Source: JBCCGR01 sp039029195 | GTDB lineage: Bacteria > Pseudomonadota > Alphaproteobacteria > Rhizobiales > Rhizobiaceae | Length of the DNA: 35,351 nucleotides | Assembly (NCBI GenBank): GCA_039029195.1 | Contig: JBCCGR010000047.1 | Coordinates: forward strand, 1 to 35,351 | Reading direction: 5' to 3' | Shown: positions 25,123 through 33,360 of the stretch, in pieces | Position numbering within the stretch: position 1 is the stretch's first letter | How the letters are laid out: each line of letters starts with the position of its first letter | Position numbers and translations under genes: made by a program | The notes under the pieces: model-generated | The model's input: the letters and a program-made list of their open reading frames with translations, nothing else | The model's database searches: none | Told to the model about the DNA's origin: nothing

Positions 25123-25922
25123 TGCAGCAAGCACGAGATTTTTTGGACGAAAGCCGGTCACTTGATGCGATTGTCGGCGATCTCTCCGACAGTGATCTCC
25201 AGACTGTTACGCAGTTCAATAGCTGGACAATCGACGACGTACTTGGCCATCTCCACATGTTCAATGTGGCTGCAGATGTATCGCTGACCGACCCCGGCAC
25301 GCTCGGCGACTTCCTCAAACCCGTGTTCGAAGCCATCGGATCCGGCAAATCTCTGATTGATGCGCAAAATCTATGGCTGGACGGGTTGAGCGGTGAGAAG
25401 CTGCGCGACGATTGGCGGGCCGGATACGAGAAAACAGCCGCCGCATTTGCAACCGCTGATCCCAAGCAAAGGGTCGAGTGGGCGGGTCCAAGCATGAGTG
25501 CGCGTTCGTCCATCACCGCGCGCCAGATGGAGACCTGGGCACACGGGCAGGAGGTCTTTGATATTCTGGGTCACAAACGGGTGGATGAAGACAGGATCAA
25601 AAACATAGCGCATCTGGGTGTGAACACGTTTGGCTGGACGTTTGTCAATCGCGGTGAGAGTGTGCCGGAACCAGCCCCTCACGTGGTGCTGACTGGTCCT
25701 TCCGGTGCGGTCTGGACATTCAACGAAGAGCAGTCTGACAACAAGGTTTCAGGGTCAGCGACCGAATTCTGCCAGGTGGTGACGCAGGCGCGCAATGTGG
25801 CCGACACGGGCATCGTCACCGTTGGAGATACAGCCACCCGATGGATGGCCATTGCCCAGTGCTTTGCGGGTCTCCCGGTCGAGCCGCCCGCGCCGGGATC
25901 GCGACATGTGGTGGAGAGGTGA
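25122..25922 (+). CDS. TIGR03084-family metal-binding protein (DinB/mycothiol-isomerase-like fold)
   Basis: A 266-residue protein that I recognise as TIGR03084 type. The N-terminal four-helix-bundle region has the metal-ligand histidines in WTIDDVLGHLHMFN (about 44-57) and ETWAHGQEVFDILGHKR (about 136-150). A C-terminal sterol-carrier-like domain starts near residue 180 (PHVVLTGPSGAVWTFN). The reaction is unknown to me; this family is repeatedly found beside AtuA and acyl-CoA genes. The ATG overlaps the hydratase stop. It closes the three-gene operon, and REP-like repeats follow. Confidence 0.8.
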   Translation: MQQARDFLDESRSLDAIVGDLSDSDLQTVTQFNSWTIDDVLGHLHMFNVAADVSLTDPGTLGDFLKPVFEAIGSGKSLIDAQNLWLDGLSGEKLRDDWRAGYEKTAAAFATADPKQRVEWAGPSMSARSSITARQMETWAHGQEVFDILGHKRVDEDRIKNIAHLGVNTFGWTFVNRGESVPEPAPHVVLTGPSGAVWTFNEEQSDNKVSGSATEFCQVVTQARNVADTGIVTVGDTATRWMAIAQCFAGLPVEPPAPGSRHVVER

Positions 25923-25985
25923 CGCTACACATGTTGGGCGAGAAACTAAGGACAAACGGTAATCAGAAGTGTTTTTGAATTGTCA

Positions 25986-26018
25986 TTTGTCGTTGCCGCC
26001 ACAGCGGCAATCCAGAAC
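25986..26018 (-). repeat. REP-like palindromic repeat unit 4 (inverted copy of unit 1)
   Basis: On the minus strand this unit begins GTTCTGGATTGCCGC and ends CGGCAACGACAAA. It matches 13669-13701 at 31 of 33 bases; the two changes (A to G and T to G) lie in the hairpin and keep it GC-rich. It sits between the TIGR03084 gene and the dehalogenase. Confidence 0.75.
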
Positions 26019-26068
26019 CGTATTCCGAAACGGCACCCAATATCCTCCACCACTGGCGGCCCTGGTCG

Positions 26069-26082
26069 CCCGCCGTGGCGGG
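26069..26082. repeat. REP-like hairpin unit 5
   Basis: CCCGCC-GT-GGCGGG is a 6-bp stem with a 2-nt loop. The flank CCTGGTCG...GTGTGACAAAG resembles that of unit 3. It is about 90 nt upstream of the dehalogenase start. Confidence 0.65.
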
Positions 26083-26169
26083 TGTGACAAAGTTGATAGA
26101 GGTGGGTAAACGGAGAACAACATCGAACTCATATTCAGTTCACTCTTGAGTGCCGGAGCCAATCTCTAA

Positions 26170-29100
26170 ATGCGTTTTTTTTCAACCAAAGACCGGCCAA
26201 TACATATGGGGCCGTATCCCACGGAACGACTGAAGCGCCTCGATGGTGCCCCAGTATTTGATGGCCTTTCTGCCTGGAAGCCCGTTTCTTTTGATCGACC
26301 CGATGCGCCATCTTCCATCGTCAATGCGATGTCAGAATATCAGTCGATGATGGATGCAATCCGTCGCGGATTGCGCAACAAGGCGATGGCGGAAATACCG
26401 AATGATCCGCTGGAGCGCGCCAATCATCTGAAGTCGTTTTGCTACTTCAATGATGCAACGATGGTGGGCACTTGTGATCTCTCTGATGAACTTTGGCTCG
26501 ACAAGCCGGTGGAAAATCCAGACATCGACCGGCTCGCCAATGATCTGAAAACCAAGCAAACCAAAACGCTTGCTTCCGGCATTGATCTCATCATGGCCGG
26601 TCTGAAAGAGACGATGGAAGCGCCGCCTGAATCCATTGAACACCACAGCCACGCCCTTTGTATTCTCTATGAGTATCCGCGTGACCCAGAAACCGATGAG
26701 CCGGGTGCTGAGTGGATTTTGGATGCGCAGGCCGCCCGTGCCTGCCTGCGGGCATCCGAAACGGCGGTGGTGATCGCAAACTACCTGCGCCTGCTGGGTT
26801 TCGATGCTCAGGCGCATACCGGGTCAACATCAAACGTTGATCTGGACCGGATCACGGTGGCGAGCGGCCTTGCAAGCGTTGAAGAGCGCAAGCTCCACAA
26901 TCCGTTTCTCGACGACCGCTTTGGCGTGGCGGTTATTACCACTTCGATGGAGCTTGCGCCGGACAAACCGCTTTCACCGAAGCGGGAGCAGACGGAGGCA
27001 ATCCATGGATTCGCCTGGTCCTTTGGCAAGGGTTCGGAACGCGGGCGCTTCAATCATCAGCCCTTCGCTAAGCGGCGCTTTGTGGATGGGGCCTTTCCGT
27101 TCGAGAAGCTGAAGCGGGTCGATGAACCCACCACCTATATTGATGAAGCCAATGTGGCGCGGGTGCCGAAGCGAGCGGATATGTTTGCCCGCGCGCAGTT
27201 TGGTGACATGGGCAAAAATGTGCAGGACGGCGCGAAGAACGGCCATTATGCCCGCAAGTCCGCTCCGAGCTTTGCTCAGCGCGGGGCACTTGGCGCCTTT
27301 GTGCTCCTTCAAAATGCACCGGCAAAGGGGGAGCCTTCTCCAGAGGCTTCTGATCCGCAGAAGAATGCTGAGAACATCAAGGCTGCCAGCTATTTCCTTG
27401 GGGCTGATGCGGTTGGGCTTTCACGCTGCCCTGAGTGGACCTACTACTCCCACGATGCCACCGGCGCGCCGCTTCCTGCATATCATGATCAGGCGATCTC
27501 CATGATCATCGACCAGGGCTATGACACGATGGAGGGGGCATCCGGCGATGACTGGATTTCTGTTGCTCAATCCATGCGGGCCTATTTACGCTTTTCCCTG
27601 CTGGGCGGGGTGATTGCCAACCAGATCCGCAATCTTGGCTATGAAGCACGGGTGCACTCGGTGATGGACGGGGAGGTGTTGCAGCCTCCGCTGTTGCTCT
27701 TGTCCGGGCTTGGAGAAGTGTCTCGCATCGGGGAGGTGATCCTCAACCCTTATCTGGGGCCAAGGCTCAAGTCCGGTGTTGTGACCACGAACATGCCGTT
27801 GGCTCACGACAAACCAATTGATTTTGGCATGCAGAAGTTCTGCGAGAGCTGCAACAAGTGCGCGCGTGAATGTCCGTCTGGCGCGATTACCGCCGGTCCG
27901 AAGCTCATGTTCAATGGCTATGAAATCTGGAAGTCGGATAGCCAGAAATGCGCCACCTACCGCATCACCACGGAGGGCGGTGCGATGTGCGGGCGTTGCA
28001 TGAAGACCTGCCCGTGGAACCTGGAAGGGCTGTTTGCGGAAGCGCCCTTCCGCTGGGCAGCCATGAACATGCCCTCGTTTGCGCCCGCCCTTGCAAAGCT
28101 CGACGACTATGTGGGCAATGGCGAACTCAACGATACCAAGAAATGGTGGTGGGACATTGAGCTCGCAGGTGATGGCGCCTATCGACCTACAACAAAGCCG
28201 CTTAACCGACGGGGCCTGAGCAAGGAACTTGATCTCAAATATGAAGATCAGACCCTGGCCGTCTATCCGGCACCGCTGGCGCCGCACCCCTGGCCATTCC
28301 CGTTCAATATGGATCGGGAAAAGGGGATCGAAGCCTATCAGGCGATGATCACGGCTGATGCCTACAAAGCCCAGCTTTGCGAAAACCTGGATGGTGATTT
28401 CATTCATCGATATTCCATCGAGGGTGATGCGCCGGTGATCCCGGTTGTGGTTTCGAAGGTGGAAAAAATGTCCGCCGACGTGACCAAGTACGAGTTTTCT
28501 ATGGCTGACGGTTCGGACCTGCCCCAGTGGGAGGCCGGAGCGCATCTCGACATCGTGGTGGCACCGGAATTTCTCCGACAATATTCCATGTCCGGTGATC
28601 CGGCGGACCGCTCAAAATATCAAATCGGTGTCTTGCGGGAAGATGAAGGTCGCGGTGGTTCCAAGCTGATGCACCGCATCTTCAGCGAGGGGCGGCGGGT
28701 TTTCATCTCCAAACCCATCAATCACTTCCCACTAGAGGAAAGGGCAAGCAAAACCTTCCTGATGGGCGGTGGGATTGGCGTGACGCCAATGATTGCCATG
28801 GCGCACCGACTGCACGAGATCGGAGCGGATTTCACGTTGCACTATTCTATGTCGAAGCGCGCTGATGCCGGGTATCTGGACGATCTCTGTTCGATGCCTT
28901 GGGCGGACAGGGTTCAGCTGCACATTTCCGACGAAGGAAGCCGTGCTGATCTTGATGGACTGCTTGGCGAATATGGTGAAGGTCATAACGTCTACACATG
29001 TGGCCCCGACCGCTACATGGATGCGGTGATTGCCGCTGCCGAAGCCGGCGGCTTCCCCGAAGAGGCGCGGCATCTGGAATATTTCTCGGTGCCTGAACAG

Positions 29101-29382
29101 GGGGACTATGAGAACTTCCCGTTCACGCTGAAGCTTGCGAAATCAGGCGCGACTTATGAGGTGCCGGACGACAAAACCGCTGCGGATGTTCTGAATGAAA
29201 ACGGCTTCAACATTCACGTTAAATGCTCCGATGGTCTGTGTGGTGTGTGCCAGTGCGGTCTCGTTTCCGGAGATGTGGAACATCGAGACTTTGTGCTTTC
29301 AAAGGCGCAGAAAGAAAACCAGATCATCCTTTGCCAGTCTCGCGCGGCTGAAGATGGCGGCGAGGTGGTAATTGATCTATAG
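26170..29382 (+). CDS. rdhA: Self-sufficient cobalamin-dependent reductive dehalogenase fused to NAD(P)H:ferredoxin reductase
   Basis: This 1070-residue protein removes halogen from (probably aromatic) substrates with cobalamin and takes electrons from NAD(P)H in one chain, like BhbA of Comamonas. Domains: residues 1-300 a vestigial cobalamin-binding copy, about 300-555 the catalytic copy, 2[4Fe-4S] ferredoxin (Cys558, 561, 564, 568; Cys594, 607, 610, 614), flavin domain with RQYSMSG (803-809), NAD(P)H domain with GGGIGVTP (866-873), and plant-type [2Fe-2S] (Cys1019, 1024, 1027, 1055). The internal duplication is visible (SGL...NP.L..R...V.TT.M.LA.DKP at about 232-266 and 512-548). Tyr425/426 and Arg487 are the candidate proton-donor pair. 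No Tat signal and no rdhB anchor: cytoplasmic and catabolic. GGAG lies 11 nt before the ATG; the palindrome CACTC-TT-GAGTG (26141-26152) precedes it. Confidence 0.95.
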   Translation: MRFFSTKDRPIHMGPYPTERLKRLDGAPVFDGLSAWKPVSFDRPDAPSSIVNAMSEYQSMMDAIRRGLRNKAMAEIPNDPLERANHLKSFCYFNDATMVGTCDLSDELWLDKPVENPDIDRLANDLKTKQTKTLASGIDLIMAGLKETMEAPPESIEHHSHALCILYEYPRDPETDEPGAEWILDAQAARACLRASETAVVIANYLRLLGFDAQAHTGSTSNVDLDRITVASGLASVEERKLHNPFLDDRFGVAVITTSMELAPDKPLSPKREQTEAIHGFAWSFGKGSERGRFNHQPFAKRRFVDGAFPFEKLKRVDEPTTYIDEANVARVPKRADMFARAQFGDMGKNVQDGAKNGHYARKSAPSFAQRGALGAFVLLQNAPAKGEPSPEASDPQKNAENIKAASYFLGADAVGLSRCPEWTYYSHDATGAPLPAYHDQAISMIIDQGYDTMEGASGDDWISVAQSMRAYLRFSLLGGVIANQIRNLGYEARVHSVMDGEVLQPPLLLLSGLGEVSRIGEVILNPYLGPRLKSGVVTTNMPLAHDKPIDFGMQKFCESCNKCARECPSGAITAGPKLMFNGYEIWKSDSQKCATYRITTEGGAMCGRCMKTCPWNLEGLFAEAPFRWAAMNMPSFAPALAKLDDYVGNGELNDTKKWWWDIELAGDGAYRPTTKPLNRRGLSKELDLKYEDQTLAVYPAPLAPHPWPFPFNMDREKGIEAYQAMITADAYKAQLCENLDGDFIHRYSIEGDAPVIPVVVSKVEKMSADVTKYEFSMADGSDLPQWEAGAHLDIVVAPEFLRQYSMSGDPADRSKYQIGVLREDEGRGGSKLMHRIFSEGRRVFISKPINHFPLEERASKTFLMGGGIGVTPMIAMAHRLHEIGADFTLHYSMSKRADAGYLDDLCSMPWADRVQLHISDEGSRADLDGLLGEYGEGHNVYTCGPDRYMDAVIAAAEAGGFPEEARHLEYFSVPEQGDYENFPFTLKLAKSGATYEVPDDKTAADVLNENGFNIHVKCSDGLCGVCQCGLVSGDVEHRDFVLSKAQKENQIILCQSRAAEDGGEVVIDL

Positions 29383-29416
29383 GCTTGTTGCTCATCTCCA
29401 AACTCGCGACTTGTTA

Positions 29417-29437
29417 TCGTCGAGCTTGACCCGACGA
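29417..29437. repeat. Palindrome of the TCGTCG...CGACGA type
   Basis: TCGTCG-AGCTTGACC-CGACGA is a 6-bp perfect stem with a 9-nt loop, 35 nt after the dehalogenase stop. Sequences of this form are common between genes of alphaproteobacteria. It could help terminate the rdhA message. Confidence 0.55.
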
Positions 29438-29534
29438 CCCACACCGTGAGCCGACCAACCACGCCGGAGTTGCAATTTCACGCAATAGGCTCCCGGGTTA
29501 TACCAGCGGCGGAAAAAACCCATCCACTTTCGTC

Positions 29535-29557
29535 ATTCCGGCCTTTACGGCCGGAAT
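29535..29557. repeat. REP-like hairpin unit 6
   Basis: ATTCCGGCC-TTTAC-GGCCGGAAT is a perfect 9-bp stem with a 5-nt loop, flanked by CGTC and CCAAAAAAG. The CGTCATTCC...GGAATCCA ends match the general form of units 1 and 4. It is followed by an A-run on this strand, so on the minus strand it would resemble a terminator reading leftward. Confidence 0.7.
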
Positions 29558-29844
29558 CCAAAAAAGCCTTGCAAAATCAATGAATTTCGCCCTCGCTTTG
29601 ATAAACTCAGCAGGGCTGAATGACGGTGAATTGGGCGAAAGTGCAATTCAATCACCATCGGTGTTACGCTTTCGCGGTGCTCAAGCGGCCCGACAGTGAC
29701 ATCGAGTGGGGCGCATTCGGCTATTGCAAATTGGTTAGAGGCCGCAAGAGACGCGCGCGGGCATTGTCAGGAGACCAGAAGACTGCGACGAATGTGGATC
29801 GGTTTTCCCTTGCTTCTTAGTTCGCATCCGCTTCATGTGAGCCC

Positions 29845-31038
29845 ATGAAGCTCAGCGGCCCTTTTCTCTTCATTCTCGCGACGCTGATGATCGATGCGAT
29901 TGGCATCGGCATCGTGTTTCCGATCATGCCTGATCTCATGGATCGGGTCGGCGCGGGCAACACCGCGGAAGGCGCGCTGTGGGGCGGGATCATGATGTCG
30001 TCCTACGCGGCGGCGATGTTTCTGGTCGGTCCGATCATCGGCAGCCTGTCGGATGCCTATGGGCGCAGACCAATCCTGATCTTTGCTCTCACCGCGTTGA
30101 CCATCGATTACATCATCATGGCGCTTGCAGAGACCTATTGGGTGCTGCTCGTCGGTCGCATTCTGGCGGGCATCGCCGGGTCCACCTACATCACGGCGAC
30201 AGCCTATATTGCGGATATCGCCAAGCCCGAGGAGCGTGGGGCGAGTTTTGGCATGGTCGGTGCTGCCTTCGGGATCGGTTTTGTGCTTGGGCCCGCGATT
30301 GGTGGCGTGGCTTCCGGCTGGCACATCACCGCACCTTTCTGGATTGCGGCAGGGCTTTCAGCGCTCAATGTGGCTTTTGGACTGTTCATCCTGCCAGAGT
30401 CATTGAAGGCCGAAAACCGGCGCCCCTTCGGCAAGCGGGATCTCAACCCGTTTGCAACCATTGCTCGCGCATTCAGGATTCCTGGGCTCGCAATTCCCCT
30501 CATCTGCCTTTTCGTTTTTGAGTTCGCCAACATGGTCTATCCCACGCTCTGGTCGTTCTGGGGACGGGAAGTATTCGGCTGGGATGGCTTTACCATTGGC
30601 CTCACGCTTTCTGCGTATGGCATCCTGATTGCCGGTGTGCAGGCAGGAATTCTTCCCCGGATGACCAAGGCGATGGGAGATTTCAGAACGCTTGTTATTG
30701 CACTCAGCGCTGCGGTCATCGCCGCGCTGGGCTTTGGCTTTTCGACAACCGTCGTGCTTGTGGCGATCATTCTGCCGGTCGCTGCCTTTTCGGATATGGC
30801 GCCGCCGCTGCTGACAGCCTTTGCGGCCAATCGTGTGGGAGACGATCAGCAAGGGCTCGTTCAGGGCGTGATTGCGTCGCTTTCCTCAATTGCATCTGTG
30901 GCTGCCCCTCTGGGACTTACGGGTGTGTTCGAAGCGTTCGTAAACGAGGACGGCGTTTACTTTCCCGGTGCCCCGTTTTTGGTCACCGCGTTGCTGATCG
31001 TTGCGATTTCTCCGTTGGTTCTCAGGTTGCGGCGATGA
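29845..31038 (+). CDS. MFS transporter, tetracycline-resistance (TCR/Tet) like
   Basis: A 397-residue twelve-helix major facilitator. MFS motif A is GSLSDAYGRRPIL between helices 2 and 3 (about residues 65-77). ILAGIAGSTYITATAYIADI and GPAIGG (motif C area) are typical of the Tet-like DHA1 drug:proton antiporters. The substrate is unknown. It is the first transporter downstream of the dehalogenase, 462 nt away and in the same direction, so uptake or efflux of a halogenated compound or product is possible but not shown. Its stop overlaps the start of the next gene (ATGA). Confidence 0.88.
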   Translation: MKLSGPFLFILATLMIDAIGIGIVFPIMPDLMDRVGAGNTAEGALWGGIMMSSYAAAMFLVGPIIGSLSDAYGRRPILIFALTALTIDYIIMALAETYWVLLVGRILAGIAGSTYITATAYIADIAKPEERGASFGMVGAAFGIGFVLGPAIGGVASGWHITAPFWIAAGLSALNVAFGLFILPESLKAENRRPFGKRDLNPFATIARAFRIPGLAIPLICLFVFEFANMVYPTLWSFWGREVFGWDGFTIGLTLSAYGILIAGVQAGILPRMTKAMGDFRTLVIALSAAVIAALGFGFSTTVVLVAIILPVAAFSDMAPPLLTAFAANRVGDDQQGLVQGVIASLSSIASVAAPLGLTGVFEAFVNEDGVYFPGAPFLVTALLIVAISPLVLRLRR

Positions 31039-31946
31039 GCACGGGGTCTCAAACCCAGGCTGATCAAAGCCCGGTCATTCCTTTTCGGTGGGATGTGTCC
31101 AGACGGGAACAACTCGGACGTCTCGCACAGCATGAACCGGCCGAAATTCCTGATGGATATTATGAGGAAGTTCGCGCCGTCTGTGCCCGCATCCTGGCGA
31201 TGTCAGATGATTGCGATCTGGTCTTTGTCGGGCGATCCCCGGAGCATCTCTTCGACTATCTGAGCGGCAGCTTTCAGGCGATTGCGAAGGCGCCGGACCT
31301 TACCCTGTTTCAATTCTCGAAATCCTATCGCGGTCCGCACTGGAATCTTTGGACTGGTCCGCGCGACTTTCGACCAAATGAGATCGAAGCACTGTTGTCC
31401 TATTTGACGGAATTGGGCCTGGATCCCTTGAGCCTCATGTCATCCCATCGCGCAGTGCGATTTGTGGATTTTGTTCATATGGGCAGCACGTTCAATATCC
31501 TGCTTCACCTTCTCGACCGGCTGTCGAAGTTGCAGTCGGCGGACTGGAAACAGGTGGAAAAACGCATCGGTTTTCTCGGTATCACCTGCCGCACCAAAAA
31601 TTCGCCCAACACCTTTCGCTGGCAACAGTCGGAAAGCTGGTTGGAGATTGCCGGCAATGTGAGCGCGAAGAATGTCTCCGTTCCTTTGGGGTTCTGGAGT
31701 TTCTGCGCCAATGAATCACCAAAAGTCACCCATTCCTTTCACCGCGGTCGATGGCTGAACCCTGATGCTGCCGGGCCGGAATATGGCGAAAAGATCAGTC
31801 AGGCTCTGGCGCGATCAGTTGATCTTTTCGACCACGCCTCAGGATCAGAAGAACGAAAAGCGTTTGCCCGCGAATTGTCGGCAACGCCAGGCACTGAACA
31901 TGGCTGGTTTCGGCATCTTGCTCATGAGCTGAAGTTCGCGCGATAG
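31035..31946 (+). CDS. Unknown protein with a degenerate phosphoribosyltransferase-like motif
   Basis: A 303-residue soluble protein that I cannot assign to a named family. Residues 62-80 (LVFVGRSPEHLFDYLSGSF) and 141-152 (VRFVDFVHMGST) resemble loop I and the PRPP-binding motif of type I phosphoribosyltransferases (V.FVD.V..GST), but the second acidic residue of the PRPP motif is Phe. This is my reading and is weak. No signal peptide or membrane segment is visible. The start overlaps the MFS stop (ATGA), which ties the two genes together and suggests related roles. The gene converges with the CoA-transferase; only 34 nt separate their ends. Confidence 0.6.
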   Translation: MSTGSQTQADQSPVIPFRWDVSRREQLGRLAQHEPAEIPDGYYEEVRAVCARILAMSDDCDLVFVGRSPEHLFDYLSGSFQAIAKAPDLTLFQFSKSYRGPHWNLWTGPRDFRPNEIEALLSYLTELGLDPLSLMSSHRAVRFVDFVHMGSTFNILLHLLDRLSKLQSADWKQVEKRIGFLGITCRTKNSPNTFRWQQSESWLEIAGNVSAKNVSVPLGFWSFCANESPKVTHSFHRGRWLNPDAAGPEYGEKISQALARSVDLFDHASGSEERKAFARELSATPGTEHGWFRHLAHELKFAR

Positions 31947-31980
31947 AGCGGGGCGCCTTTGGGAAGCGGGCTCTCAGTCG

Positions 31981-33315
31981 TCAATAATATCCCTTCGGGA
32001 TCAAGCGGTTGTTGTAGGCCTCGCGCTCAAGTTCCTCGCGGAAGTCGGGATGGGCGATTGAAATGAGAGCCTTTGCCCGGTCGGCAACCGATTTTCCTTT
32101 CAGGTTCACCATGCCGTGCTCGGTGACAACATACATCATGTCCATGCGTGGCGTGGTGACCGTGTTTCCTGGTGTCAGGCAGGGGACGATACGGCTCTTT
32201 CGGACATCACCCTTTTCGTAGACCGACGACAGGCAGATGAAGGATTTGCCGTTTGGAGCCGCATAGGCGCCCCGAACAAATTGCAGTTGGCCGCCGGTGC
32301 CAGAAATGTGGCGAAACCCGTCGGATTCGGAGGCCGCCTGTCCTGTCAGATCAATCTGCGTCGTGGCGTTGATCGCGACGGTTCGCTCGTTTTTCATGAT
32401 GTTGTGTGGCATGTTCGTGTAGTCGGCCGGGCAGCAATGAAAGTCCGCATTGTGATCGATGGTATCGTAGAGACGTTTGGCGCCCAGCGCGAAACTGTAG
32501 ACATGTTTGCCGGGGTTGAGGGTCTTTTTGGACCCGTCAACCTGCCCGGAATTGACGAGGTCGACCATAGCGTCGGTCAGCATTTCCGAATGAAGACCCA
32601 GATGCTTCACGTCGCTGTTCAAAAGAGCCGCGCACGCTGCGTTGGGCATTCCACCGATCCCCACTTGAATACAGGCGCCATCCTCGATTTCGGCAGCAAT
32701 CCGATTGCCTATGGCCTTGTCTACGTCTGTCAAAGGTGTGTCAGGCAATTCGACCGCGGGAAGATCGTCACCAGCAACAACAAAGTCGACGTCACTTTCG
32801 TGAACTGCGCAATTGTCGCCATAAACATACGGCAGTCCCTTGGTGACCTCGACAATCACCGTGCGCGCACTTTCGACCACGGCCGGATGCCAAAGGTTTG
32901 TGCCGCCGAAATTGTAGAAACCGTTTTCGTCGCGCGGGCAGACTTTCAAAACCGCGACATCCACCGGCTCAAGAAATCGTCGATAATAGTCAGGGATTTC
33001 GCCCAGATTGATGGGGATATAGTGCGCAATGCCTTCATCATGCTTTTTCCGGTCATATCCTGAAAAATGCCAGGAAAACCAAAAGAAGTGCTCGCCCTCC
33101 GGGTCAGCCTCAAGAACGGCACGGGGCTTTACGGTGATGCAGGATCGGAACTTGACGTTCTTCAGCTCCAGTTTGCGCTTCGCCAGTGCCGTATCGAATA
33201 CGTCCGGCTGGCCTAGCGTGACGCCATAGTCGATCCAGTCACCGGATTTGACGACTTTGGCTGCTTCTTGAGGCGAAACATGTCGGGGCGATTTGCCGGG
33301 AAGGGATGTGTTCAC
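31981..33315 (-). CDS. Acetyl-CoA hydrolase/transferase family (class I CoA-transferase)
   Basis: A 444-residue class I CoA-transferase of the acetyl-CoA hydrolase/4-hydroxybutyrate CoA-transferase type. The glycine-rich QVGIGGMPNAA precedes the catalytic glutamate in GLHSEML (Glu244 from this start). The C-terminus has GGQLQFVRGA, IVPCLTPGNTVTTPR, DMMYVVTEHGMVNLKGKSV and HPDFRE, all standard. It should move CoA between acetyl- or butyryl-CoA and a free organic acid, a sensible partner for the acyl-CoA island. I chose GTG 33315, with GAG 7 nt upstream. TTG 33348 would add 11 residues without a ribosome site. It diverges from an MFS gene. Confidence 0.93.
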   Translation of the reverse strand: MNTSLPGKSPRHVSPQEAAKVVKSGDWIDYGVTLGQPDVFDTALAKRKLELKNVKFRSCITVKPRAVLEADPEGEHFFWFSWHFSGYDRKKHDEGIAHYIPINLGEIPDYYRRFLEPVDVAVLKVCPRDENGFYNFGGTNLWHPAVVESARTVIVEVTKGLPYVYGDNCAVHESDVDFVVAGDDLPAVELPDTPLTDVDKAIGNRIAAEIEDGACIQVGIGGMPNAACAALLNSDVKHLGLHSEMLTDAMVDLVNSGQVDGSKKTLNPGKHVYSFALGAKRLYDTIDHNADFHCCPADYTNMPHNIMKNERTVAINATTQIDLTGQAASESDGFRHISGTGGQLQFVRGAYAAPNGKSFICLSSVYEKGDVRKSRIVPCLTPGNTVTTPRMDMMYVVTEHGMVNLKGKSVADRAKALISIAHPDFREELEREAYNNRLIPKGYY

Positions 33316-33360
33316 GTTCTGTCTCGCCTGGGTCAAACTGTTGATCAATTGCAGGAGTTT

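Larger units (their letters stand above)
29383..29844. other. 462-nt intergenic stretch after the dehalogenase
   Basis: No convincing gene is present. It contains two hairpin repeats (29417-29437, 29535-29557) and a 66-codon frame (29620-29820) without ribosome site or recognisable protein features. The promoter of the MFS gene should lie near its right end, but I see no clear consensus. Confidence 0.6.

Noticed and set aside
26170..26230. Possible Tat signal at the dehalogenase N-terminus
   Set aside because: The N-terminus MRFFSTKDRP lacks the RRxFxK motif and a hydrophobic core, so an exported respiratory enzyme is not supported.
27586..28581. 331-codon minus-strand frame inside the dehalogenase gene
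   Set aside because: Shadow of the iron-sulfur and flavin region of the plus-strand gene; its composition is Arg/His-rich and has no domain.
29620..29820. 66-codon plus-strand frame ahead of the MFS gene
   Set aside because: No ribosome site, no recognisable protein pattern, and it lies in a repeat-bearing spacer. It could be a decayed gene but nothing supports it.
32116..33063. 315-codon plus-strand frame inside the CoA-transferase gene
   Set aside because: Antisense to a gene with catalytic motifs; no motifs of its own.
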